Part shown: positions 44,975-56,800 of the stretch, piece by piece
Layout of the letters: each line of letters begins with the position of its first letter
How positions within the stretch are numbered: the first letter of the stretch is position 1
Assembly: GCA_030734395.1 (NCBI GenBank)
Contig: JAUZTG010000029.1
Span: forward strand, 4,340,001-4,404,000
Direction of reading: 5' to 3'
Origin: Sarocladium kiliense
Lineage: Eukaryota; Ascomycota; Sordariomycetes; Hypocreales; Sarocladiaceae
DNA length: 64,000 bases
Notes under the pieces: generated by a model
The model's input: only the letters and a program-made list of their open reading frames with translations
Told to the model about the DNA's origin: nothing
Database searches by the model: none
Position numbers and translations under genes: made by a program

Positions 44975-47078
44975 ATGCAGCTGTCTCGGTGCTTTCTTTC
45001 ACTAAGCTGCCTTACGGCCAGTGCGGCAGCTTTTGCCATTCCCGAGTTAGCGTAAGGAACCCCTCTCCTTTATTACTCCGATGCAGAAACCATCGTCTTT
45101 CTTGGCTACAGGTTTAGCACATGAGGATCTTGCTTTATATTTGCAGAAGTAGTACTGATAACCTTTGTGGCGTTCTAGTCAAGACGGGGGCGATGTCGTG
45201 CGCAGGGCTAGCTTCGAGAGCACCTACGACTACGTGATCGTCGGCTCAGGGCCGGGTGGTGCACCTTTAGCTTCGCGCCTCGCTATTGCAGGCAAGAAAG
45301 TCCTTTTGATCGAGGCAGGCGATGACCAAGGCCTGTCGACCGAGTATCAGGTTCCCGCTTTAAACCTGCAATCCACGGAGTATGAGCCCATGCGATGGGA
45401 CTACTATGTCAACCACTATAGCAACCTCGATGTCCAGAAGAGGGACTCCAAAATGTCCTACAGGACTAGTGACGGAGGTCTATACACTGGGATTGCTCCA
45501 AGTGCTGATGCAGAGCCACTTGGTGTTCTGTACCCGAGATCTGGCACCCTCGGCGGCTGCGCAGCGCATAATGCGCTGATCACCGTCTATCCCCATGCGA
45601 GTGACTGGAACAAGCTTGCCACTCTCACTGGCGACAGCTCATGGAGTGCTTCCAACATGCGCCAGTACTTCAAGCGGCTCGAGAGCGCCAGATATCTGCC
45701 CAACGCCATTGTTGGCCATGGCTTTGACGGGTGGCTCACCACAAGCGTCACCGATCTCGGACTCGTGATCAAAGACATCAAGCTCCTTACTGTCATTGTT
45801 TCAGCCGCTTCAGCTATGGGCAACAGCTTCTTAGGACTTGTTCTCTCCACCGTCAACGGCCTGGGCCAAGTCTTGCTCAGGGACGTCAATGCGGACACTC
45901 CAGGTCGGGATTCCGCCGAGGGGCTCTACCAAGTTCCTATCACAGTCAAGGAAGGCATTAGGGTTGGTCCCCGCGAGTTCGTCCTGGAAACTGCCAACGC
46001 TAAGAACTCGGATGGCTCCCGCAAGTACCACCTCGACATCATGATGAACACGCTAGCCACCAAGGTCCGTTTCGACACGTCCGGCACTAAGCCTCGCGCG
46101 GTTGGCGTCGACTTCATCTCTGGAAAGAGCTTGTACAAGGCCGATCCTCGTGCTAAATCTGCGGCCTCTTCCAACGCCGGCTCTGTCAACGCATCTGCTG
46201 AGGTCATCCTGGCTGCTGGCGCCTTCAACACACCTCAGCTCCTGAAGCTCAGCGGCCTCGGACCCAAGGCTGAGCTTGACTCCTTCGATATCCCCATTGT
46301 TGTCAATCTTCCTGGTGTTGGCACCAACCTCCAGGATCGCTATGAGACCACCATCATTGGCGAGACTGAGTCAGACTTCGAAATTATCAAGGGCTGCACT
46401 TTCGGCCGCGCCGGCGACCCATGCCTATCTAAGTGGAAAACCAGTGACAAGGGCATCTACGCCTCTAATGGCATTTCTCTGGGTGTTGTTAAGAAGTCTT
46501 CCGTTGCCACGACTAGCGACCCAGATCTCTTCATCGCTGGTGCACCCGTCTCCTTCCGCGGCTACTACCCTGGCTATGCTGCAAACGCGACCAGTGACCG
46601 CAAGCACTGGTCGTGGATCACTCTCAAGGCGCACACCTCTAACAAGGCCGGTACTGTCCGCCTTCGCTCCACCGATCCCAGGGACATGCCCCAGATTGAC
46701 TTCAACTACTTCCAGCAGGGTGGCGATTCTGATAGAAAAGCCGTTGTTGAGGGCATGAAACTTTCCCGCAAGATGATGAGGGACGTCATTCCCCTAGCTG
46801 GTGGCTTCAAGGAGGTCTGGCCCGGTTCCAGCGTGTCAGATGCTGGTCTCGAGGACTGGGTCACGAACGAGGCGTGGGGGCATCATGCCAGCTGCACTTG
46901 TCCAATTGGCAAGGACAGCGATCCAATGGCTGTCCTGGATAGCAACTTTAGGGTGCGTGGCACGGAGGGACTCAGAGTTGTGGATGCCTCTGTATTCCCT
47001 GAGATACCGGGCTTCTATATCGCCGTGCCGGTGTATATGATCAGCGAGAAGGCTGCGACTGTCATCCTAGGGCAATGA
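44975..47078 (+). CDS. Secreted GMC-family FAD oxidoreductase, two exons
   Basis: Exons 44975-45051 and 45179-47078 (127-nt intron) encode 658 residues. A signal peptide (MQLSRCFLSLSCLTASAAAF) lies almost wholly in exon 1. The FAD-binding VIVGSGPGGAPLASRL follows, then GMC signature 1 (YPRSGTLGGCAAHN) and signature 2 (GAFNTPQLLKLSGLGP). The C-terminal substrate domain holds WGHHASCTCPIG, with the probable catalytic histidine, and VVDASVFPEIPG. GMC enzymes oxidise alcohols or sugars and pass electrons to oxygen or quinones; aryl-alcohol, glucose and choline oxidases are relatives. Substrate is not inferable from sequence. Three to four N-glycosylation sites fit secretion. Confidence 0.9.
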
Positions 47079-49451
47079 CCAGCGCATGCGGTTTGAACAT
47101 GTCTTTATTACCTGATGAGATAGATGGTGGGTATGATACCTTACTTCCTCTATGAAGACCCCGATAGATTTGACCTTTTGTCGGCGAAGTCGCATTTATT
47201 CACCATGGTACCGAGGTTGTCGGTCCTCCTGGAACAAGGAGGGCGCCTGGTCACTTACCTTGGGGAAACGGCCAACCAGAAGGCTTTGCGATGATTGAGA
47301 CGAGGATCAACTAAACATTCTCTAGGTCAGTGCTCTCCAACTGCGAGTAAGCAATTAGGGAGGGGTTCATCGGTAGATCATGGCGCCGCAGTAAACAGAA
47401 GGCGCCGCGAACAGACCTTCAAGTACCGCCGTTCGACCTTGGCCCGGGCCCGGTGTTCCAGTAACCCCTCCGACTTCACTTCCTAGTGTTGGTTCGTTCT
47501 CTAGCGTAGCTTGTAAGGCTGTTCCCGGGGCCGTATAGTCACATCGCGGGACAACTTCAAAAAGCGGCTTGGTGTATCTCGACGTGGCTTCTAAGAGGAA
47601 GCAATTACAAATAGGTACAAGGGTTGATGTAGATCAAATATGGCAGCCCCTGCCTGATGCCGACAAGCAAGAGGGAGTAATTGGCTCGATGACGGCAAAG
47701 TCCACAGCAAGGCCACGGTTTCGTGCGTTACGACGAGAGGCTCTAAGCCGGCCCAAACGTGCCGATACTTTGGTTCTATCAAATTCCCCTTGGTATTACT
47801 CATCGTCATCGGAGCCCTCATTACTTTCGTGGGAGTTGTTGCATCGTCAAAACTTAGGTAGCTGATGCAGAAGCCATCAGGGCAACCCTCCTCCAACGGT
47901 CGTCTTGCAAAGAGCAGTTGTAGCTCAATCCTCGGCACGGTCACAGGGCATCTTCACTTGGTATCAACATGCGAAGCATGCAAACCGGGGGTTTCGACAC
48001 AGTTTCAACATCATGCTTCCTCACAGCGCTTACCTTGATCATTCTAGCCAGTTCCCAGCATCACCTTTGTCACACTGCTAATTCCATGAGCTGAGGCTGT
48101 ACGCAATTGTACAGCGAGTAGCCATAGTGACCTCCAAGTATCCACGAACGATGGACTCGAATTCATCATACGGAGTTGCTTAAAGCTCGGTCGGTCATAC
48201 TTTGCTCGAATAGGGGTATTCTCCACAGCAACAGAGTCGCAAAGATCACGAGATCAGAAGCAACAGCGCCAAGCAGGTCGTCTCATGTTCCAGCCCAACG
48301 AAGTAGATTTCTGGCGAGTCGAATACAACAAGATATAACGGGACTGAAGGCTTCTATAATCACACTCTTGACGTCAATCTAGTGTCGAGGCTGTGCAAAG
48401 CTGCCAATGGTGCACCGATCTACCCCAACAGTCTATCGAGGCCTAGATCTCAAGGCACTGGAATGCTGACGGTGGCCAAACCATGTTGTTGGGTGCAGTG
48501 GGCGCACAACACCACACCACCATGTCGCTTCCCCGTGACAGCCGCCGGAGTACGGCGTTTGACTGGATCCTCTGCAGGCGCAGGCCGCGCCAAAGCACGA
48601 CGCCTCGTGTCACTTTTTGAATGAGTCGCGCAGTGGTGGTGGTCCGCGGAGCACGGCGTTGGGTTTACTGTGCACCATCGACGCCACGAACGAAGTTAGT
48701 TTCCTTGCTGTTTTATCGAAGCACTTCATTGCTATTAATGGAAAGACCCTCGTACAACTGCCAAAGGCCAATCGCGGTTGACACAGACGACTGGTGCTGG
48801 ACAATTAGCAGGAGATGTAGATCAATGTCGGGACTGCCAGTTAGGAGTATTCGAAAACAAGACGATGATTAGCGCTTCTGAGATCAAATTCTGCAATTTG
48901 CTGAGGGCAAGACGAGCAAACCTCTTTATGAGACCTAAAGCAGCGATACTTCGTTGAGCAGAGGGGCGCTGTCAAGCCCGCTGTGAGGTGTTGATGATGA
49001 GGGGGAGGGGCTCGACCCGTCGTGCCGAGGGGTGTCGAGATGGGGTAAGGTGTACGTACCTAATGGGAGGGTGGAAGAGTCATGGGGTTGCTTTTGGGGG
49101 GTTTAAGATACAGACATGTGCCTCCTGTGTTGCATTCTTGTAGATCTGTGAACATCCTGGGATTTTTCGCTCCTTCTACTAAGAAGGACTTCCTGACTTG
49201 CGACGAGGGTGCTGCGGTTTGATAGCGTTCAGCTGAGCTTAGAACCCGTCCTCGAGAGCATCAACAACAGCATCGCTGTCGAACTTTGACAAACATAACC
49301 TCCCGACAGCAGCGAAAGGAACGACGCGCCTCAACTTCTCCCACAAAAATTCATTGTCTCTCACGATATTTGCGACGGACGACAGTTCCTGATCGGCCGC
49401 CAAACTCGAGCGCATATACCTCCAAGACCTGTACCTCAGGCCAACAGCAAC
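47079..49451. other. Intergenic, about 2.4 kb
   Basis: Only short frames without domain support occur here. The last 200 bases form the Pal1 leader. Short AC-rich tracts are present near 48500. No mobile element is recognised. Confidence 0.4.
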
Positions 49452-51799
49452 ATGGGACGAACACAACAGCAACGCGATGACTACGACAAGGACTGGGTAA
49501 GTCCATGATACCTTCTTCCTACTCTCATCCTTCCATCCGATCTCACCGCTGGCTCGACCTGGCACCTCGCTTCCCCTCAGTGCCCCTCCACAGAACCCTT
49601 CTTTTTTCTCCCTGTCACAGTACTGGAGTCAGTTCTGGACCCCTGCAAGCCGCTACTTTGGGAATGACGCAGCTGCATTGTTCCTGCGCATTGTTGCGCA
49701 CGCACGCACGCACGCACGCATACTCTCAGCCGGCCTCTCGTCTGTCTCCAAAAAGGCCTGATCCTGGCGATGGGACGGAGCTGAGTTTGTGGTATTTCTC
49801 CGACATCGCTTGGAAAATTGCGCGGTCGGGCAGATACCAACGACGAGGCGTCTAAGGAGACGGAAGACGCGTGCCTTCCATTCACGTTCCTTCCGAAAAG
49901 CCCGGTTGGGACCCTGCGTCGCTCCTTCCGCTGCCACCTCACCTGCCAATGCGCCTGGCACCTGCCCAGACACACGCCGCGTTGCCCAGTCCGTCATCGC
50001 CCCCTCCAAGATTGGAAAGGACGGAGGACAAGCGTCCACCACAGCCGCTGTACGTATCGCTGTCAGGCCCAGAACAGTGAGAAAAGCCCCCCACCACTTC
50101 CATCTCCAGACACAGAGAAAAGAGCGACGCGCAACGCTGTGGAGCCCAGCGCCCAATTTAGGCCGCACGCTTTCTCTTACAGGGATCCTTCTCTACACTC
50201 TCTGGGCTGAGCCGCTTCCCTGTCGCAATGCGCATCATCAGCCGGTGACGTCGCCGCCAAAGCTTGTGCTTGTCCCGATCCGTCCGACCCAAAGTGGTTC
50301 CTGCTTTTGACCGCATCACATCATTCATCTCACCACTCTCCTGCTTTGACGATTGCCCTGACCCCTTCACACTTATCCAACCACTTCCCATTGCCAGCTT
50401 CGCTTTCTTACTCTTTCCTCAAACTCAATTGCACCGTTCAATTGCCATCCAACAACCACTTACACACACGTCCAGGCTCGCAAGTACATTCTCGATCCTC
50501 TCACGGCTCCAGAGCCCAGTCAAGACAGTGGCATCGCAGCTTCCTACAACGCCGCTCCTCGTCCTATCAGCGAGCCAAAGACTTCCCCTGCGTCGTCGCC
50601 TGGTACTTCTCCCAAAAAGCGCGGCTTCTTCGCAAACGCTCTAAGTTTCCGGTCGAGAAGCAAGCAACCCGAGCCAATTGTCTCCAAGCCTCGATCTCCG
50701 GCTCGCTCGGATCTCCCTACACCACCAACTTCGGCCAGCCCTTCCAAGACCGAGTTCCATTACTCGAACCCTTTCTCAGACCACCCTTCACAGCCAAACC
50801 GTGAGAACAGCCCATCCCCAGGTCGCAATCAGTACCCTCCACTTCGTTCAAAACGTCACCTGCGGGTAGTCAGCGAACCCCAATCTTCCCCTACTCATAC
50901 TTCCCACAACCGCGACCGAACAGAAGGACCAGACGTATCTGGCCCACCACCTCACAGAAGGCATTACAGCAACCCGAACCCCAGATCCTTTTATCAAGGG
51001 CCGTTGCAACAACGATACCCAGGCGACATGTCTCACAGACCTCTCGACAGCATCAAGCGCGACACTCGTGCTGCTGAGCGTGCCCACCGCCGTGGCGCCA
51101 GCACCCATAAGACGGATGTCATTGATGCCCTAGACACAATTGGCGGGACCTACCACCACGGCGGTCCCTATGATGCGACCCTTGCCAGCCGCAACATCAA
51201 TCAGAAATACTCCCCAGTCGCTGCTGTCCAGCACACCAACGAGGAAGCCATTCGCGCCACCCCACGCGAATTCATTCAGGATTCACTGGAGCACCATGTA
51301 CCCCTTCAAGGCACTGCAGTGATCCCTCCCGGAGGAATCGACCCCAGGGGCCGTGTCATGGACTACGAGGAGGGCGCTGACCTTATGAGGGAGCCCGACG
51401 CACCTGGTGGTGCCTATAAGAGATGGGCCGATGTGGTAAGTCTTGGACTATCGTTCAAAATTGGTAGTCACTAACAGGTTTCAGCGCTACCACCCCGATG
51501 ACCTCAAGGGCAAGGGCGAGCCCTCTTACACCCTTGAGCGTGATATGAAGGACAAGAAGCGATACATCAACCCCGCGGGCGAGTATGAGCTCCAGTCCCC
51601 GCGCCACAGCCGTCTTAGCCGCCAGCGTCGACGAAGCTCCGGCCACCTCGGTGATGACAGCCTGGCTTCTGGCAGTGGGTATCACCAGACGACTGTTCAG
51701 CGGAGCAACACCACCGGCAAGAGGCTGAGTGATGGACTCAAACGTCGCATGGGTAGCCTCCGCAAGAAGCCCGTTGCCACTTCTCAAGAGGTCAACTAA
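49452..51799 (+). CDS. PAL1: Pal1 cell morphology protein, three exons
   Basis: Exons 49452-49496, 50476-51435 and 51485-51799 encode 439 residues. The 15-codon first exon ends DDYDKDW at a GTAAGT donor. Exon 2 is open in one frame back to 50350 but lacks an ATG, which is why the distant first exon is needed; its first residues then read ARKYILDPLTAPEPSQDSG. The Pal1 domain is unmistakable: SHRPLDSIKRDTRAAERAHR, RGASTHKTDVIDALDTIGG and TYHHGGPYDATLASRN. Pal1 proteins localise to cell tips and endocytic patches and support polarised growth. The N-terminal half is Ser/Pro-rich and probably phosphorylated. The 979-nt first intron is far longer than the others here. Confidence 0.85.
49697..49720 (+). 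repeat. (CGCA)6 microsatellite in the first Pal1 intron
   Basis: Six perfect CGCA units lie about 200 bp inside the long intron. This is simple sequence that may be polymorphic. Confidence 0.9.
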
Positions 51800-52581
51800 C
51801 GTCGCTGAACCAAGGCGCTTGGAGCTAGAGATGAGGGTGGTTGGTTGGACGAAAAAGTACATGACCAGTTCAGACATGTGACTTTCATTTGATGTATAAA
51901 TATGGGGCTTCATTGGTTTTCTTTCTCTGCGATGGGATCAAGGGTTATAAACGGAGTTTGCTTTGGTGTCGATGTTCATGCTTTTTGGAAAACGTACACG
52001 AACGGGACGCACCTTGGCGCTTAGGCAGCTTTGCGAATTGAGATCACAGCCTTTTTAAGAGGATTTTCTTGGCTTCGGCTAGTTCGTCCATTTTGATTTA
52101 TGTCTTCCTTATTGATGAGTGCCATGGAGGGACTTTGTCGTCCCATGGACTTGGCCACAAAAGTTTGGCCCAGTGATATGGCCTCGTTTTATACCACAAA
52201 CAAAGCTTTCAATGTTCGTAGCCGAAAACCATAAACATCGACAAGAGAACCCTGTTTCCCAGACTCAGCCGCTGAATTATTTGATGGCATACCTTGTTTG
52301 TAGACCTCCGTTTGCAGGAGGCTACAAACGGAAGTTGGTCCAACAGCTACGGATCAATGCAATAGTTGGTCGAGAAGCTTAGGCTATGCGTGCATGAGCT
52401 TGAATGCTCTCAGCTGACATTCTCGACACTGTCAACGAGCAACCTTTTGACAGGCGAGGCTGGTCGCATGTATTGTCTGAAGGGATATAAGTAACCAGTG
52501 ATGCCATGGTAGAAGGCCTCTCGCTGTCCAAGCCTGAGCCGATGGCCACCCCATCTCCCCAGAGCGAGCGACTCCTGCAAG
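51800..52581. other. Intergenic
   Basis: This stretch begins with the Pal1 3' untranslated region and ends near the candidate small gene at 52582. A short inverted match, GACCTCCGTTTGCAG against CTACAAACGGAAG, near 52300 could form a small hairpin. No gene is supported. Confidence 0.4.
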
Positions 52582-53175
52582 ATGTCGGACGTTCAATATC
52601 AGCTCCTGCAACCGTTGCCGAGCCAGGTGTCCCCTGGCCAACCCTTCAACCTCTCTGTCCGGCTTGATGTTCCATTTTATGATCAACTTTCAGCAAACTG
52701 CAGTGGCTTCCACATCTTCATCGGAGCCTCGCATGTGAATGGCTACGAGATAACCCGTCGCGAAGACTGTGTACCGTTCTACGAATCATTCGGGGATGGA
52801 TATCCGGAAATTGGTATTCGGGAAGTACCCTGCTCATCGGCAGGGTGATTCCTTTACCTTTCACTTTCGGGGGTTGAGGTTCAAGGCTTGGAGTGTTGGA
52901 CATGCTTGGACTTTGGGTGTTCGGTTTTGTTTTTCGATCACCTTTTGGGATGCCCCCAGGAGAAATTGGTTCTCCTTTCAAGCATCTCTGTCGTTGCATC
53001 CTGAATGCTGTTTTCCCGAAGACGAAGGAAGACAGGGCCTGGGGGTGACACCGGGAGACACGCAACGGTATAGGAAAGAGTCGGCGGAATGGATGACGGC
53101 TTGGTGAATTATGAAGAGCTCTGGAATAGCGTTTCCCTTATCAGAGAGAAACTTCAAAGCAACAGTCGCAAGTAG
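52582..53175 (+). pseudogene. Possible small gene with two frame changes
   Basis: Three partly overlapping plus-strand frames look coding in turn. The first, from 52582, reads QVSPGQPFNLSVRLDVPFYD and onward to about 52800. The second runs to 53107 and holds GDSFTFHFRGLRFKAW. The third, 53089-53175, ends with VNYEELWNSVSLIREK. The sequence resembles a beta-rich domain, but I do not recognise a family. The frame changes could be two indels in a decayed gene, introns I cannot place (the junctions lack convincing GT-AG pairs of normal length), or assembly errors. It lies between Pal1 and Cft1 on the same strand. Confidence 0.4.
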
Positions 53176-53818
53176 GATTCTGCGCTAGTATAGACAATCT
53201 CACTCATTCAGTTGGCTTCATGCAAGCTCGATCTCCATCGCTTGCAAACTACAAGCCATAGCATCTCTTCCTAGATCTTCACGCCCTGCCCATGGCCCAT
53301 GACAGCGGTACTTGCCCCGTGTTCCAATACCTTGCTTAGAACTGCCATGCGGTGCAAGCTTTTACCGACTAACATCGTCCACGTTGGTCTTGCCGGTTGT
53401 ATTTGCTGGCGTGAGATAATCGTGAGGCTCTTAATTACCGCATGCGTTGCAATCTCGATTGATTTGCACGCAACAATTGAGCATACATTATCTGACTTGT
53501 AAGACAAATCATCAATGTACATTAGGACCTTAATAGGGGTCTGTCCATTCCTTCTGTCATTCTTTTGCTCTGTTGTCAAGTACATCAAGCAATGGCCTTG
53601 TAAGTCAACCCTTACCCTAAACTAACCCCAAGTCGCCACACGTGACCAAATGTGGAAGCAGCTTCGACTTCTTTGAAGCTCCATCAACAGCTCAGGCAAA
53701 CATCCCAACCAGCCAATTGCTCCCACAGGCCTTTGTGTTCTTCTTCGACGAGCTTTTAACTACCTTCATCTGCATATTGTTCCTTCGAAGTCGGGCAAGG
53801 AAAGCATGCGCCGCCACA
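53176..53818. other. Cft1 promoter region
   Basis: About 640 bp lie upstream of the Cft1 start. An upstream in-frame extension is open to 53642 but reads unlike the family. Confidence 0.45.
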
Positions 53819-56800
53819 ATGCAGGTCTACACTGAGCTCGTAGCTCCCTCGGCCGTCACCCATTCTCTCGCCCTCCCTCTCACGTCTCCTACGGCAAATA
53901 ATCTTGTTGTCGCGAAGGGTTCCCTGCTACAGATCTTCACAACAACTCATATAGCCGCCGATATCGACGCGCAAGACCCCTCTTCAACAGGTCAGGCACC
54001 AGCTGCAGCCACAGCAAAAGCGGACCGACGCTTCGACCACCGCGCCAACGACGATGAAGGCCTCGAATCATCTTTTCTCGGAGGCGAGATGCTCGTCCGT
54101 GCCGATCGCTCCCAGAACACAAAGCTTGTGCTCGTAGCCGAGATTCCGCTTGCAGGAACAGTCATCGGTCTCGCGCGCATTAAGCTCAAGAGTACAGCCT
54201 CTGGCGGCGAGGCTCTGTTGCTGGCGTACAAGGCCGCGAAGCTCTGTTTGGCAGAATGGAACCCGAAACGCAAAACTCTCGAAACGATCTCGATTCATTA
54301 TTACGAAAAGGACGATTTACAAGGTGCGCCATGGGAGGGGTCATTTGGGGACCATGTCAACTATCTCGAAGCGGACCCGGGCAGCCGATGCGCAGCACTA
54401 CACTTCGGCACACGCAACCTTGCGATTCTCCCTTTCAGACAAACGGAGGAGGACTTGGAGATGGATGACTGGGATGAAGATCTGGACGGGCCGAAACCAG
54501 AACCCAAAGCGCCAACTACCAATGGTGACAGTGGAGACAGGGAGATCCCGCACATGCCGTCATTCGTGCTTCGATTACCGCTGTTGGACCCTACACTGCT
54601 GCATCCAGTGCATTTGGCGTTCTTGCACGAGTACAGGGAGCCGACATTTGGCATTTTGTCGTCGAGTCAGGCGCCATCCAGATCTTTGGGGCAACAAGAT
54701 AGCCTCACATATAAGGTCTTCACCCTCGACTTGCAGCAAAAAGCTTCGACGACTATCCTCTCCGTGACCGGTTTGCCGTTGGATCTGGAGCGGGTGGTGC
54801 CACTGCCTGGTCCCATCGGAGGTGCCTTGCTTGTGGGACAGAATGAGATTATTCATGTCGACCAGTCCGGCAAGACGAACGGCGTCGCAGTCAACCCTAT
54901 GACTCGCCAGATGACGTCCTTCATTCTGACGGATCAGTCCGACTTGAAATTGCGATTGGAGCGATGCACTGTTCAGCTTATTTCTGGTGATACCGGCGAG
55001 CTTCTGTTAATTACCAATGATGGCGGTCTCTACGTGATCGCGTTCCAGATTGATGGTAGGACAGTCTCAGGCCTCACTATCAAGGCCGTTGCTGCAGAGC
55101 AAGGAGGTAATCTACTCAAGTACGGCTCTACATGTATGTCGAAGATTGGCAAGAACATTATGTTCATTGGCAGCGACAGCAGCGACTCGGTCGTATTGGG
55201 TTGGACCAGAAAGCAGACGCAGGAGAAAAGGAAGAAGAATCGACATATCGATCCGGACTTGGAATTGGATGTCGACGAGCTTGATCTAGACGAAGACGAC
55301 GAGGATGATGACTTATATGGTAATGGAACCAGCGAGGTCAAGACAGCAAGCACCAATGGCACCTCCAAGTCAGGTCCACTGCAGTTCCGCATTCACGACA
55401 CACTTCTGAGCATTGCGCCAATCCGCGAAATGGCAATTGGAAAACCTGCCGTCCCAGACAATGCTGAAGAAGCCAAGCTAAGCAAAGGTGTTACGGCTGA
55501 TCTCCAGCTGACCTGCGCCATTGGTCGTGGCAAAGCTGGCGCTCTCGCGATTCTCAACCGTGAGATTCAACCCAAGGTCATTGGTCGCTTTGAGTTCCCT
55601 GAAGCTCGCGGTTTCTGGACTTTCGCCGTGAAGAAGCCTGCAGCCAAGGCGCTGGCGCCTACAGTCGATGGCAATGGGGAGAATTACGACGATATGCCGC
55701 AGTATGACAAGTATATGATTGTTGCAAAGGTCGATCTTGACGGCTACGAAACGTCAGATGTGTATGCTTTGACAGCAGCTGGGTTCGAGTCTCTAAAGGA
55801 GACGGAATTCGAGCCTGCTGCTGGGTTCACGGTTGAGGCAGGGACAATGGGCAGGGGAATGAGGATTGTTCAGGCGCTGAAGTCCGAGGTCCGAGTGTAC
55901 GATGGTGGTAAGTGTTCTAAACGTATCTCACTCTTGACTTCTTGCTGACTTGACATAGATCTTGGCCTCACGCAGATCCTGCCTATGCTCGATGAGGAGA
56001 CGGGAGCCGAGCCACGAGTACTGAGTGCCAGTATCGCCGACTTGTACCTGTTGCTCCTCCGAGAGGATAGTAGTATCCTCCTTGCCTCTATGGACAGCTC
56101 CAATTACGAGCTAGAGGAGGTTGAGAAGGCAGATAAAGTCCTTTCCTCTAACAAATGGGTCGCTGGCTGCCTATACACAGATTCGAGGGGAACTTTCCGA
56201 CAAGAAGGGGACAGCACCGAGAAGAGCACTCCTCAAGTGTTCATGTTCCTTCTGAGCTCAACAGGGGCCCTCCACGTATGTTCATACCACCCTCATTCTC
56301 CAGCATTTGAAACTAATATGTCAACAGGTCTACAACGTTTCCGACCTCTCCAAGCCTGTCTTTGTGACTGAGGGCCTTACCGTCTCACCACCATTCCTTC
56401 CTCCGGAGTTCACTCTCAGGAGAGGCATGGCGCGTGACAACTTTAAGGAGATTCTTGTGGCAGATATCGGAGACCGCATCTCAAAGACCCCTTACCTGAT
56501 CGTGAGTCTACCAATTCTGTCGTCCTCATCATCTCATATGCTTACGTTACTTCAGTGCCGTCACGATACTGACGATCTCACTCTCTACGAACCCATCCGC
56601 ACCCCCTCATCATCATCTACTTCTCTCTCAGATACCCTCATCTTCAAGAAATGCCCCAATCCCTCCCTTGCCAAACCTGCACCACCGCCTCCCACCAAGG
56701 ACGCCTCCGAATCTGACGATGAGGACAACATCACTCCACCATACAACCAACAACCTCTCCGTGTATGCCCAAATATCAACGGCCTGGCAACCGTCTTCCT

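Noticed and set aside
49789..50310. Frame of 173 codons between the first two Pal1 exons
   Set aside because: It is Arg/Pro-rich with no domain and falls inside the intron implied by the ATG-less Pal1 exon.
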